Source of the DNA: an uncultured Spirochaetaceae bacterium
GTDB taxonomy: Bacteria; Spirochaetota; Spirochaetia; Treponematales; Treponemataceae
DNA length: 12,121 nucleotides
Direction: 5' to 3'
Assembly (NCBI GenBank): GCA_902796985.1
Contig: CADBRC010000110.1
Location: 1 to 12,121, forward strand
The first letter of the stretch is position 1. The number at the start of each line of letters is the position of its first letter. This document shows, in pieces, positions 6,429 through 12,121 of the stretch. The position numbers and the translations under genes are program-made. The notes beneath the pieces were generated by a model that saw nothing but the letters and a program-made list of their open reading frames with translations, searched no databases and was not told the origin of the DNA.

Positions 6429-7070
6429 TTACTCGGGGCTGATGAACTTCCGTATGCGGTGCGTCACCCCGAGCCGCCCGCAGAGGCGGGTGCATTCCGC
6501 CTCGTCCTCCCTGCTTATCGTGGTTTCGACCGTCGTCAGCGTCACCTTCGGAACATACCGGGCCGCCTCCCCGACAAAGGCGAGGAGGGCGGGAAATGCC
6601 TTCTCCTTGAAGACGGGGCGGACGGTGGCCTCATAAATCCGGGGGTCGCTTGAGTTCAAACTGACCGAAAGCGCGTCAATCTTCCCCGCAAGGAGGGGGG
6701 CGACGGGCTTTCCGTTTATCAGGTCGGCGAGCCCGTTCGTGTTTATCCGCACGGGTATGCCGGGATACTCGGATTTCAGAAACGAAGCGACCTCAAGCAG
6801 CACGTCCAGAGCCTCCGTCGGCTCCCCGTATCCGCAGAAAACGAACTCCCTGTAGTTCCGGAACCGTTCAGTCCGGCTTTCTTCCTTTATGGCATCGATG
6901 ACTTCCTGCGCAGACGGCTCCCGTTCAAGCCAGAGGGTATCCACGTTGTCGAACTCCGCCTTGGACGTGCGCTGCCTGATGCAGAAGGTGCAGGCGCAGG
7001 GGCAGCGGTTCGTCAGGTTGATGTAGAGCCCCTCGTATTCCGGATAGATGACGGTCATTCCTTTCTTCAT
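6429..7070 (-). CDS. Radical SAM protein, TatD-associated type
   Basis: The 213-residue protein carries the radical SAM 4Fe-4S motif C23-x3-C27-x2-C30 in NRCPCACTFC, with an extra Cys25 inside the loop. It also has GYGEPT (80-85) in the position of the SAM-binding GGEP motif, and RINTNG (108-113). The opening 'YINLTNRCPCACTFC' and short length fit the small family often encoded beside TatD nucleases. No TatD gene is in this window, so that link rests on the family only. No SPASM or other C-terminal extension is present, and the substrate is unknown. GAGGAG precedes the chosen ATG by 4 bases; an ATG four codons later (7058) is possible. The gene is bracketed by inverted repeat copies at 6340-6425 and 7083-7201. 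Confidence 0.88.
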   Translation of the reverse strand: MKKGMTVIYPEYEGLYINLTNRCPCACTFCIRQRTSKAEFDNVDTLWLEREPSAQEVIDAIKEESRTERFRNYREFVFCGYGEPTEALDVLLEVASFLKSEYPGIPVRINTNGLADLINGKPVAPLLAGKIDALSVSLNSSDPRIYEATVRPVFKEKAFPALLAFVGEAARYVPKVTLTTVETTISREDEAECTRLCGRLGVTHRIRKFISPE

Positions 7071-7082
7071 GCTTCTCCTCCT

Positions 7083-7120
7083 GAGCCAGTTGCAAAAGTC
7101 GGTTACTTTTGCACTGTCTC
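7083..7120 (-). repeat. Palindromic repeat, copy D, ahead of the radical SAM gene
   Basis: CAGTTGCAAAAGT (7087-7099) and ACTTTTGCACTG (7105-7116) form an inverted repeat with one bulge and a five-base loop. GAG and CTC extend it outside a mismatch. Read on the minus strand it ends CAACTGGCTCAGG and runs directly into the GGAGGAG ribosome site of the radical SAM gene. Copy F at 9631-9670 has the same position and polarity relative to another gene. Confidence 0.75.
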
Positions 7121-7121
7121 A

Positions 7122-7150
7122 CGAGGGCCTCATTGTCATTGCGGCCCTCG
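7122..7150. repeat. Inverted repeat in the middle of the composite element
   Basis: CGAGGGCC (7122-7129) and GGCCCTCG (7143-7150) are perfect inverted copies around a 13-base loop. The equivalent blocks in copy C are GGGGGCC and GGCTCTCG. It could act as a weak two-way terminator between the Gx and radical SAM genes, but no T-run follows. Confidence 0.55.
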
Positions 7151-7165
7151 CAGGTTAATTTTGTC

Positions 7166-7199
7166 CAGTTTCAAAAGTCCGTCTGGACTTTTGAAACTG
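7166..7199 (-). repeat. Perfect palindromic repeat, copy E
   Basis: CAGTTTCAAAAGTCC (7166-7180) is followed by four bases and then its exact reverse complement (7185-7199). This is the most perfect member of the family in the window. It overlaps the 3' end of the Gx-family gene and encodes its last residues and stop codon. Being at a gene end, the hairpin could also end or protect the transcript. Confidence 0.85.
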
Positions 7200-8442
7200 C
7201 CTCTCCTGAAAAATCCGTTTCCGGCCACAGCTCGCAGAGCCTCCCGTCCAGCGCGGCCATGAGTCCCTTCCCCTTTATGTCCAGCCCGCGCCCGGACAGG
7301 CGGGCGAAGTCCGCAAACACGCTTCCGGCCAGGCCGGGCAAGCTGCATTTCGCCCCATTCCCCCGTCCCGTGGCGGTGACATTGCCCCCTCCCGTGCTCG
7401 TGGCCGAGGCCGGAACCCGGCCCAGGCCGCGCCCCTGCAGGGCGGAGAATATGACCTGAGAGGCAAAGAGCATGCCGGTCAGCGTCAGCCCCTTGGACAG
7501 GCCGGCCTCCAGCGCGCCCCGGGTTATGCGGAAACTTCCGATTACATGCAGCACCTTTCCGGACGGCGAGAGCAGGGAGAGGGCGGCCAGACTTGCAATC
7601 ATTATGAGCGGAGGGAGCAGGCGGACCTTCCCCTTCCGTGCGGCCTCATCCAGGACGAGGAGCAGGAGCCAGACGGCGGCCTTTATCCACAGGCCGCGCG
7701 GGTCCGTGGCGGCAAACCCCGCGCCGGTGAAAGGCAGGGCGAGCATCAGGACAAAGGCGACGACGGCAAGGGCGAGCGGAGTCCGGGCTGTACCCGCTCC
7801 GGCCGCCTTCCCGGCAGAAGAATCCGCCTCTGCGCTATCCGTCTCTCCGCCGGCCTTCTCCGCACCGGTCACATCTGCGCCGCCAGTCCCCCCGGCCGGC
7901 GACCCGGCAAGAGGCTTCCGGAGCCTTCCCTCCCGGACGGCCTTCAGAAAGCAGGACTGCTTCTCAAAGCCGTTGGCAAAGAGACCGAGCGCAAGCCCCG
8001 AAATCAGGCCGGAAGCCAGCAGCAGGGGGGCAATGACGTATGCCTGCCTGCCGAATATCAGCACGCGGGCAACCGCAATCTGGGCCGCATTGTTCGCCAG
8101 CGCCCCCAGCAGACAGAGCCCGGCGTTGCTTATCAGGCGGTCACCGCCGCATTTCCTGAGCAGGGCGTACAGACAGTAAACCGCAAGGCCGCTCGCAAAG
8201 CTGCCCGCCGCGCTGAAGAGAAAGACATAGCTGAACATCGTGCCGCTTATGAAGGACGAAAGGAGGACTTTCAGCAGGACAAGAAGGAGGACGTCGCGGG
8301 CACGGAAGGATTTGACGGCGAAGATGACGGGAAGATTCGCCAGCCCCAGCCGCATGAAGGGCAGGGGCTTGGGAACAGCGTATTCGACGGAAGAAAGGAA
8401 AAGGCAGAGCGATGCGAAAAAGAGCAGCGTGTCGCCCGGCAT
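7171..8442 (-). CDS. Gx transporter family membrane protein with an added C-terminal membrane domain
   Basis: Residues 1 to about 165 match the Gx transporter family, older name heptaprenyl diphosphate synthase component I. They include the segment PKPLPFMRLGLANLPVIFAV (24-43), the motif SNAGLCLLGALANNAAQI (105-122) and several membrane spans. These proteins resemble small-molecule uptake components; a role in quinone-side-chain synthesis is doubtful. An Ala/Gly/Glu-rich linker (about 178-220) leads to a second hydrophobic region (222-335) with about four spans. Its segment GSFRITRGALEAGLSKGLTLTGMLF (302-326) recalls the T component of ECF transporters, but weakly. Another Gly/Thr/Ser-rich stretch is at 340-366. 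The last ten residues (EAVSKVQTDF) come from palindromic repeat E. The ATG lies 17 bases after the beta-barrel gene, with AAAGGA rather far upstream. Confidence 0.8.
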   Translation of the reverse strand: MPGDTLLFFASLCLFLSSVEYAVPKPLPFMRLGLANLPVIFAVKSFRARDVLLLVLLKVLLSSFISGTMFSYVFLFSAAGSFASGLAVYCLYALLRKCGGDRLISNAGLCLLGALANNAAQIAVARVLIFGRQAYVIAPLLLASGLISGLALGLFANGFEKQSCFLKAVREGRLRKPLAGSPAGGTGGADVTGAEKAGGETDSAEADSSAGKAAGAGTARTPLALAVVAFVLMLALPFTGAGFAATDPRGLWIKAAVWLLLLVLDEAARKGKVRLLPPLIMIASLAALSLLSPSGKVLHVIGSFRITRGALEAGLSKGLTLTGMLFASQVIFSALQGRGLGRVPASATSTGGGNVTATGRGNGAKCSLPGLAGSVFADFARLSGRGLDIKGKGLMAALDGRLCELWPETDFSGEAVSKVQTDF

Positions 8443-8459
8443 GTCACTGCCATCCTTTC

Positions 8460-9143
8460 TTAGAAGAAGTGGACGTAACTCAGGCCGAATGTCAGCTTGC
8501 GCCGGGTCATGACGGATATGCCGCTTTTCGCAGTGTCAATCTTAAGTGCGGGGAAATCCGCCATGAAGCGGGCATCCAGATTCACCAGCCCGTTGCCGAC
8601 CTTGTAGCCAATGCCGACCCCTCCGATGCCTCCGAAGAGGAATTTGCTGGTTATGTCCATGGTGGTCGTCGTCGTTTTCTCCGAAATGAGCTTGTCGTCG
8701 CTCTCCACCCGCTCCACGTCGAAGCTCAGGTCACCGATCGGGATGGATGCGTAGGCACCGATGTGCGGGGTGATGCGGAAGTTTCCCTTTGCGAAGGTGT
8801 AGCTTGCCATCAGGGGGATGTCGAAAGACGAATAGGAGAGCTTGCCCTTCATGTTGTACTTGACGCGGGAATACTCCCAGCCTATCTCGTTGTGGGCGTA
8901 GCCGAGCTCCAGACCGACGCCGAAGCCCTTCATCCCCTCCTGCATGACCTGTGCCGAGACAGCGAATCCGAAACCGACCCCCTCGAACAGGGCGACATCA
9001 TAGCTGCTGTTGAACATATCGTCGTGCAGCGTGGTTCCCGCCGGGATTCCTATGTATCCGCGTGCCCCGATACCGAAATTGACCTGCGCGAAAAGCAGGC
9101 CGGAGGCACAAAACGCCATGACAAGAGCAAGAATTTTTTTCAT
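8460..9143 (-). CDS. Outer-membrane beta-barrel protein
   Basis: The 227-residue precursor has a clear Sec signal peptide: MKK, a hydrophobic core, and a likely cut after LLFA (residue 19). The rest shows alternating polar and hydrophobic strands rich in Gly and aromatics, for example FGIGARGYIGIP, GFGVGLELGYAHN and FLFGGIGGVGIGYKV. It ends in LTFGLSYVHFF, an aromatic C-terminus of the kind used as an outer-membrane assembly signal. This fits a small barrel of the porin-like OMP_b-brl type with roughly eight strands; function unknown. A run of five Thr (156-160) lies in a likely exposed loop. AGGAAG precedes the ATG, and a strong promoter lies at 9176-9204. The Gx-family gene follows after 17 bases and is probably co-transcribed. 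Confidence 0.87.
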   Translation of the reverse strand: MKKILALVMAFCASGLLFAQVNFGIGARGYIGIPAGTTLHDDMFNSSYDVALFEGVGFGFAVSAQVMQEGMKGFGVGLELGYAHNEIGWEYSRVKYNMKGKLSYSSFDIPLMASYTFAKGNFRITPHIGAYASIPIGDLSFDVERVESDDKLISEKTTTTTMDITSKFLFGGIGGVGIGYKVGNGLVNLDARFMADFPALKIDTAKSGISVMTRRKLTFGLSYVHFF

Positions 9144-9175
9144 ACGTCAACTTCCTTCGCTGGTAATCCTACATA

Positions 9176-9204
9176 ATTATAGGTTTTATCGACATAAATG
9201 TCAA
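9176..9204 (-). promoter_or_regulatory. Consensus sigma-70 promoter for the beta-barrel gene
   Basis: On the minus strand a perfect TTGACA (9199-9204) is spaced exactly 17 bases from a perfect TATAAT (9176-9181), about 33 bases ahead of the ATG. A short inverted repeat, GACAT-TT-ATGTC (9191-9202 on this strand pair), overlaps the -35 box and could be an operator. This should be a strong promoter for the beta-barrel and Gx genes. Confidence 0.8.
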
Positions 9205-9252
9205 TTTACTTTTCGGCAGGCACCGGGCGGAGGAAGAGGCCGCCGGAGCAGC

Positions 9253-9474
9253 TTACATCTGGTAACCGGGCTGTATGACGGTGTTCCGGTCCACGAGCAC
9301 CTTGTCATAGACCCTGTTCTTCCACTCCTCCTGCGGCACGTCCTCCACGCTGACCGAAAAATGAGCCTTCTCGCGCCCGAGCGTCTTTGAGGCAGCCTCC
9401 AGCAGGGCCTCCGCCAGTTCCTTCTTAAGCTCCCCGCTGCGGCCGGGGTACATCTGCACGGTTATGTGCGGCAT
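9253..9474 (-). CDS. Tautomerase (4-oxalocrotonate tautomerase family)
   Basis: The 73-residue protein has the normal size of a 4-oxalocrotonate-tautomerase monomer. These small enzymes use an N-terminal proline, exposed when Met is removed, as the catalytic base for keto-enol isomerisation. The start at 9474 gives MPHITVQMYPGR with Pro directly after Met. Longer in-frame starts (9528, 9480) would bury the proline and are rejected. AGGAGG lies 7 bases before the chosen ATG, which supports it. The middle segment KKELAEALLEAASKTLG is the family helix, and FSVSVEDVPQEEW the following strand and turn. The substrate is unknown. It has its own promoter at 9510-9538, and the next gene downstream has a separate promoter. 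Confidence 0.9.
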   Translation of the reverse strand: MPHITVQMYPGRSGELKKELAEALLEAASKTLGREKAHFSVSVEDVPQEEWKNRVYDKVLVDRNTVIQPGYQM

Positions 9475-9509
9475 ACGCATTCCTCCTGTCCAAAATGCAA
9501 TCTTCCATG

Positions 9510-9538
9510 ATTCTACAAAAAACAACACCTTTGGACAA
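9510..9538 (-). promoter_or_regulatory. Likely promoter for the tautomerase gene
   Basis: On the minus strand TTGTCC (9533-9538) is spaced 17 bases from TAGAAT (9510-9515), about 35 bases before the start codon. TTTGGAC (9530-9536) and GTCCAAA (9488-9494) form a wide inverted pair, one next to the -35 box and one near the ribosome site. Confidence 0.5.
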
Positions 9539-9540
9539 GG

Positions 9541-9578
9541 GCGCCTCCCATATACCCGGGCGCTTCCCGTGTACCCGG
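9541..9578. repeat. Two imperfect 19-base tandem units
   Basis: GCGCCTCCCATATACCCGG (9541-9559) is followed at once by GCGCTTCCCGTGTACCCGG (9560-9578), and a partial third start GGCTCCC follows. The units differ at three positions. They lie in the divergent gap between the tautomerase and flavodoxin-like genes; no function is apparent. Confidence 0.6.
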
Positions 9579-9630
9579 GGCTCCCTAGAACAAACGCAGG
9601 AAAAACAGTAGGCTTTCAGCAAGACCGGGA

Positions 9631-9670
9631 TGAGGCAGTTTCAAAAGTCCAGGCTTTTGCAACTGACTCA
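9631..9670 (+). repeat. Palindromic repeat, copy F, ahead of the flavodoxin-like gene
   Basis: CAGTTTCAAAAG (9636-9647) and CTTTTGCAACTG (9654-9665) form a stem with one mismatch, extended by TGAG and CTCA beyond a second mismatch. It ends 8 bases before the AAGGAG ribosome site of the gene at 9693. Copy D holds the same place before the radical SAM gene, and both end CAACTG-x-CTCAGG. Confidence 0.75.
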
Positions 9671-9692
9671 GGTGAATAAGGAGAAAGAAACG

Positions 9693-10388
9693 ATGAAGAC
9701 GGTGATAATCCACGGGCAGAGCCACCAGGGCTCCACCTACCACGCAGCGCACAGCCTGGCGGAGAAAATAGGCGGGGAGCTGACGGAATTCTTCCTGCCG
9801 CGCGACTTTGGAGAATTCTGCCTGGGTTGCTTGAACTGCTTCAGGATAAGCGAGACCAAATGCCCCCATTACGCACGGCTCAAGCCGCTTACGGAGGCGA
9901 TGGATGCGGCGGACGTCATCATCCTCGAAAGCCCCGTCTACGTCTACCACGCGACGGGCGCAATGAAAGCCTTCCTCGACCACTACGGATGGAGATGGAT
10001 GGTCCACAGTCCCGAGCCGTTGATGTTCCGCAAGCAGGCGGTCGCCGTCGCCACCGCCGCCGGGGCCGGCATGAAGAGCACGATAAAGGACATGGCGGAC
10101 AGCTTCTTCTTCTGGGGCATTGCGAAGCAGTACCGGCTGGGTATCGCCGTCGCTGCCGTCAGCTGGGAGACCGTGAACGAAAAGAAAAAGGCGGTGATCG
10201 AAAAGAAGACAGCAGCCCTCGCAAAGAAGATTGTCCGGCGGAACGGCAGGGTAAAGCCCGGGCTCAAGACCAGGGCATTCTTCTCTCTCATGCGGATGCT
10301 GCAGAAGAAGAATTTTATGGGGGGCGAGCGGGACGTGAGCCACTGGAAGAAACATGGCTGGCTGGGCAAGTCCCGCCCCTGGAAATAG
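9693..10388 (+). CDS. Flavodoxin-like NAD(P)H-dependent oxidoreductase with a CX2CX2CX7C cluster
   Basis: The 231-residue protein has a flavodoxin-type fold signature. VIIHGQSHQGSTYHAA (4-19) is the FMN phosphate-binding first strand and loop. ADVIILESPVYVYHATGAMKAFLDH (73-97) is the typical SPVY..... MK.F.DR segment. Between them, Cys43, 46, 49 and 57 in CLGCLNCFRISETKC form a compact cluster like the one binding 4Fe-4S in iron-sulfur flavoproteins. The C-terminal tail (about 165-231) is long and basic. Redox partner and substrate are unknown. The ATG at 9693 is preferred to an in-frame one at 9630 because AAGGAG sits 9 bases before it and the extra residues would be encoded by palindromic repeat F. 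No clear promoter is visible. It is a single gene converging on the EF-G-like gene. Confidence 0.88.
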   Translation: MKTVIIHGQSHQGSTYHAAHSLAEKIGGELTEFFLPRDFGEFCLGCLNCFRISETKCPHYARLKPLTEAMDAADVIILESPVYVYHATGAMKAFLDHYGWRWMVHSPEPLMFRKQAVAVATAAGAGMKSTIKDMADSFFFWGIAKQYRLGIAVAAVSWETVNEKKKAVIEKKTAALAKKIVRRNGRVKPGLKTRAFFSLMRMLQKKNFMGGERDVSHWKKHGWLGKSRPWK

Positions 10389-10390
10389 CC

Positions 10391-10415
10391 CCCCGGGGCG
10401 AAGCAGGCCCCCGGG
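10391..10415 (+). terminator. Possible hairpin after the flavodoxin-like gene
   Basis: CCCCGGGGC (10391-10399) and GCCCCCGGG (10407-10415) pair across a seven-base loop with one bulge, just past the stop codon. There is no T-run. The rest of the 120-base convergent gap (to 10508) shows nothing else recognisable. Confidence 0.4.
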
Positions 10416-10508
10416 ACAAAGACAAGGGGACCGCATCCTCATGGCGCAGACCCGCCCTCGCCTTTCCGTCCCGTCGGCTCATGCCATTGCCGTAACGGGA
10501 GGACAGCC

Positions 10509-12121
10509 TCAGCCCTCCTTTCCTTCCTTAGCGAGGGCCTTGGACTCCTCCACAACCTTGTCGGCAAGCTTGCCTGAGACCGGGTCGTAGTGGTCAAAGC
10601 TCGTCTCGAACGAGCCGGTGGAGCTGGTTATCGAACGCAGGTCTATCGCGTAGCGCAAGAGCTCTGACTGCGGCACCTGGGCGCGGATCTCCTCGATTCC
10701 GCTTCCGATCGCCTCCTGCCCCAGGATGCGGCCCCGCCTCGAAGACAGGTCGGACATGATGTCGCCGATGTACTTGGTCTCCGCCCAGACGGACAGGTTC
10801 ATCACCGGTTCCAGAAGGAGGGGGCCCGCCTTGCGCATCGCCTCGGAGAGGGCAGTCTTTGCCGCGATCTGGAAGGCGAGGTCGGAGGAATCCACCGGGT
10901 GGTGCTTTCCGTCCAGCACGGTGACGCTGATGTCCACGACGGGGTATCCTGCCAGCACGCCGCTTTCCATTGCCTGATGTACGCCCTTCTCCACGCCGGG
11001 GATGAAGTTCTTGGGGATGGCTCCGCCGAAGACCGCATTGGTGAACTTGAATCCGTCACCCCGTCCGAGCGGCTCCACCGACAGCTGCACCCTGGCGTAC
11101 TGCCCGTGGCCGCCGGTCTGCTTCTTGTGCGTGTACTCGGCGACCTCCTTGCGCTGTACCGTCTCGCGGTATGCGACGCGGGGAACGGCAGTCTGCACGC
11201 TGATGCCCGTGGAAGCCTGAATCCTGTCCAGTATGATCTGCAGCTGCAGCTCGCCCATACCGCTGAGGACGTTCTGCCGGGTCTCCGGGTTGAACTGGAA
11301 GGTCACCGTGCGGTCGCTCTCCGAGACCTTGGCAAGCTCCTCGTTGACCTTCATCTCGCTCTTCTTCTCCGCGCAGGAGATGGCGAGCGAGTAGACCGGC
11401 TCCGGCCGCCTGAGCGGCTTGTAGGGCAGGGCCTGCGCGTCCGAGGCGAGGCTGTCGCCGGTCGCCGCCCCCAGTTTGGCAACGACGCAGATGTCCCCCG
11501 CGTTGGCCTTCTTTATCTCCTCCAGCTTCTTGCCCTGAGTCCGGTAGAGCTTGCCGATTTTCTCCGCCTTGCCGCCGTTCAGGTTGAACGCGGAGCTGTC
11601 CGCGGAAAGGCTTCCGGAGATAATTTTGAGGTAGGAAAGCTTGCCTGAGAACTGGTCGCCCGCCGTCTTTACGACAAGCGCGCCGAACTGCCCGTCCGGC
11701 TGGAAGCGGACCGCCGTCTCGCTTCCGTCCTTGTTTACGGCCCGCTCAAGCGCTTCCAGCGGCGAGGGGCACACGTCGGCGATGAAGTCCAGAAGGGGAG
11801 ACAGGCCCGAACCGTGGAGAGGGTCGCCCGAGAAGCAGGGAACGACCTTGTTCGCCGCAAATGCAGCCTTGAGGCCGGAGAGGATCTCATCGTCGGTCAG
11901 CTCTCCCTCATCGATGAACTTGACGAGCAGGTCGTCGTCGCCTTCCGCCGCAGAACCCATCAGGATGCCGCGGGCGGTCTTGTAGGCTTCCTCATATTCA
12001 GCGGGAACCGCCTCGGCCGTGCCGTCACCGTCCACGCCCTTGAGGTAGGCCTTGCCGTGCAGCACGTCTATCACGCCCTTGTAGGAGGGGCCGGACCCCA
12101 TCGGGATCGTCACCTGACAGA
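10509..12121 (-). CDS. Elongation factor G-like protein, C-terminal part (N-terminus outside window)
   Basis: The open frame runs off the right edge, so the N-terminal GTP-binding motifs are not visible. The GTG at 12113 is inside the reading frame, preceded by Cys-Gln codons, and is not taken as the start. The visible part begins near the end of the G domain (VTIPMGSGPSYKGVIDV). Domain II follows, then domain III with VLSGMGELQLQI, where standard EF-G has GMGELHLEI. Domain IV has HKKQTGGHGQYARV, and domain V has YIGDIMSDLSSRRGRILGQE and YAIDLRSITSSTGSFETSFDHYDPV. These variants suggest an EF-G paralogue (EF-G2-like) rather than the main EF-G. Its role could be in translocation, recycling or an unknown ribosome function. 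No ribosomal protein or EF-Tu genes are adjacent. Family certain; subfamily moderately sure. Confidence 0.9.
   Translation of the reverse strand, partial: CQVTIPMGSGPSYKGVIDVLHGKAYLKGVDGDGTAEAVPAEYEEAYKTARGILMGSAAEGDDDLLVKFIDEGELTDDEILSGLKAAFAANKVVPCFSGDPLHGSGLSPLLDFIADVCPSPLEALERAVNKDGSETAVRFQPDGQFGALVVKTAGDQFSGKLSYLKIISGSLSADSSAFNLNGGKAEKIGKLYRTQGKKLEEIKKANAGDICVVAKLGAATGDSLASDAQALPYKPLRRPEPVYSLAISCAEKKSEMKVNEELAKVSESDRTVTFQFNPETRQNVLSGMGELQLQIILDRIQASTGISVQTAVPRVAYRETVQRKEVAEYTHKKQTGGHGQYARVQLSVEPLGRGDGFKFTNAVFGGAIPKNFIPGVEKGVHQAMESGVLAGYPVVDISVTVLDGKHHPVDSSDLAFQIAAKTALSEAMRKAGPLLLEPVMNLSVWAETKYIGDIMSDLSSRRGRILGQEAIGSGIEEIRAQVPQSELLRYAIDLRSITSSTGSFETSFDHYDPVSGKLADKVVEESKALAKEGKEG

Noticed and set aside
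6925..7122. Small frame over the start of the radical SAM gene, and a related frame extending the flavodoxin-like gene to 9630
   Set aside because: Both are products of the palindromic repeat being open in one frame (MRQ..K..RLLQL). Ribosome sites support the downstream starts.
7083..7201. Possible CRISPR array
   Set aside because: The repeats are palindromes of unequal spacing and opposite polarity, not regularly spaced direct repeats with unique spacers.
7546..8463. Plus-strand open frame opposite the Gx-family gene
   Set aside because: Its product is Arg/Gly/Gln-rich without hydrophobic core or motif; the minus-strand frame has clear membrane segments and family signatures.
9585..10442. 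Minus-strand open frame of 285 codons opposite the flavodoxin-like gene
   Set aside because: No motif, and it overlaps palindrome F and the whole of a well-supported plus-strand gene.

Overview
The window is G+C-rich, protein-dense bacterial DNA that looks like a spirochaete, most likely a Treponema-type genome. This placement is inferred from gene content and was not tested by any search. The pointers are a lipoprotein with a clear lipobox, an outer-membrane beta-barrel, a Gx-transporter-family protein, a TatD-associated type of radical SAM protein and an EF-G paralogue. Nine complete genes and one partial gene are well supported, plus an A+T-rich acetyltransferase at the left edge. No rRNA, tRNA, CRISPR array or recognisable transposase is visible. 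No gene-free stretch exceeds 300 bases.

Left part (1-808). A GNAT acetyltransferase gene of visibly lower G+C lies at the edge. It is followed by about 260 bases without a complete gene. This gap holds a second, displaced copy of the last 18 codons and stop of glmS plus its downstream flank, next to the intact glmS end. The two copies differ only synonymously inside the coding part. The duplicated piece matches the region that Tn7-like elements recognise (attTn7), so this may be a scar of a past insertion or recombination.

Centre-left (752-5319, all minus strand). A tightly packed run reads: formate/nitrite-family channel, M15-type peptidase, membrane-anchored degenerate HD-GYP protein, then glmS. 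The genes are separated by a 1-base overlap, a 9-base gap and a 27-base gap. glmS also has its own promoter inside the end of the HD-GYP gene. Two of the four genes concern cell-wall material: GlmS makes glucosamine-6-phosphate and the M15 protein probably cuts peptidoglycan peptides. A divergent promoter pair at about 5328-5360 serves the channel gene to the left and a TraB/GumN-type lipoprotein gene to the right.

Centre-right (6340-9474). A radical SAM gene, a large Gx-family membrane protein and a beta-barrel outer-membrane protein lie on the minus strand, followed upstream by a tautomerase gene with its own promoter. The beta-barrel gene has a textbook sigma-70 promoter and is followed at 17 bases by the Gx gene. 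The radical SAM gene is bracketed by two inverted copies of a composite palindromic repeat.

Right part (9631-12121). A flavodoxin-like protein with an iron-sulfur-type cysteine cluster is on the plus strand. It converges on an EF-G-like translation factor whose N-terminal GTPase domain lies beyond the window.

The most striking unexplained structure is a family of intergenic repeats built on CAGTTTCAAAAG/CTTTTGAAACTG palindromes. They recur at 488-511, 6340-6425, 7083-7201 and 9631-9670. They abut stop codons, sit just ahead of ribosome binding sites, and in one case supply the last codons of a protein.
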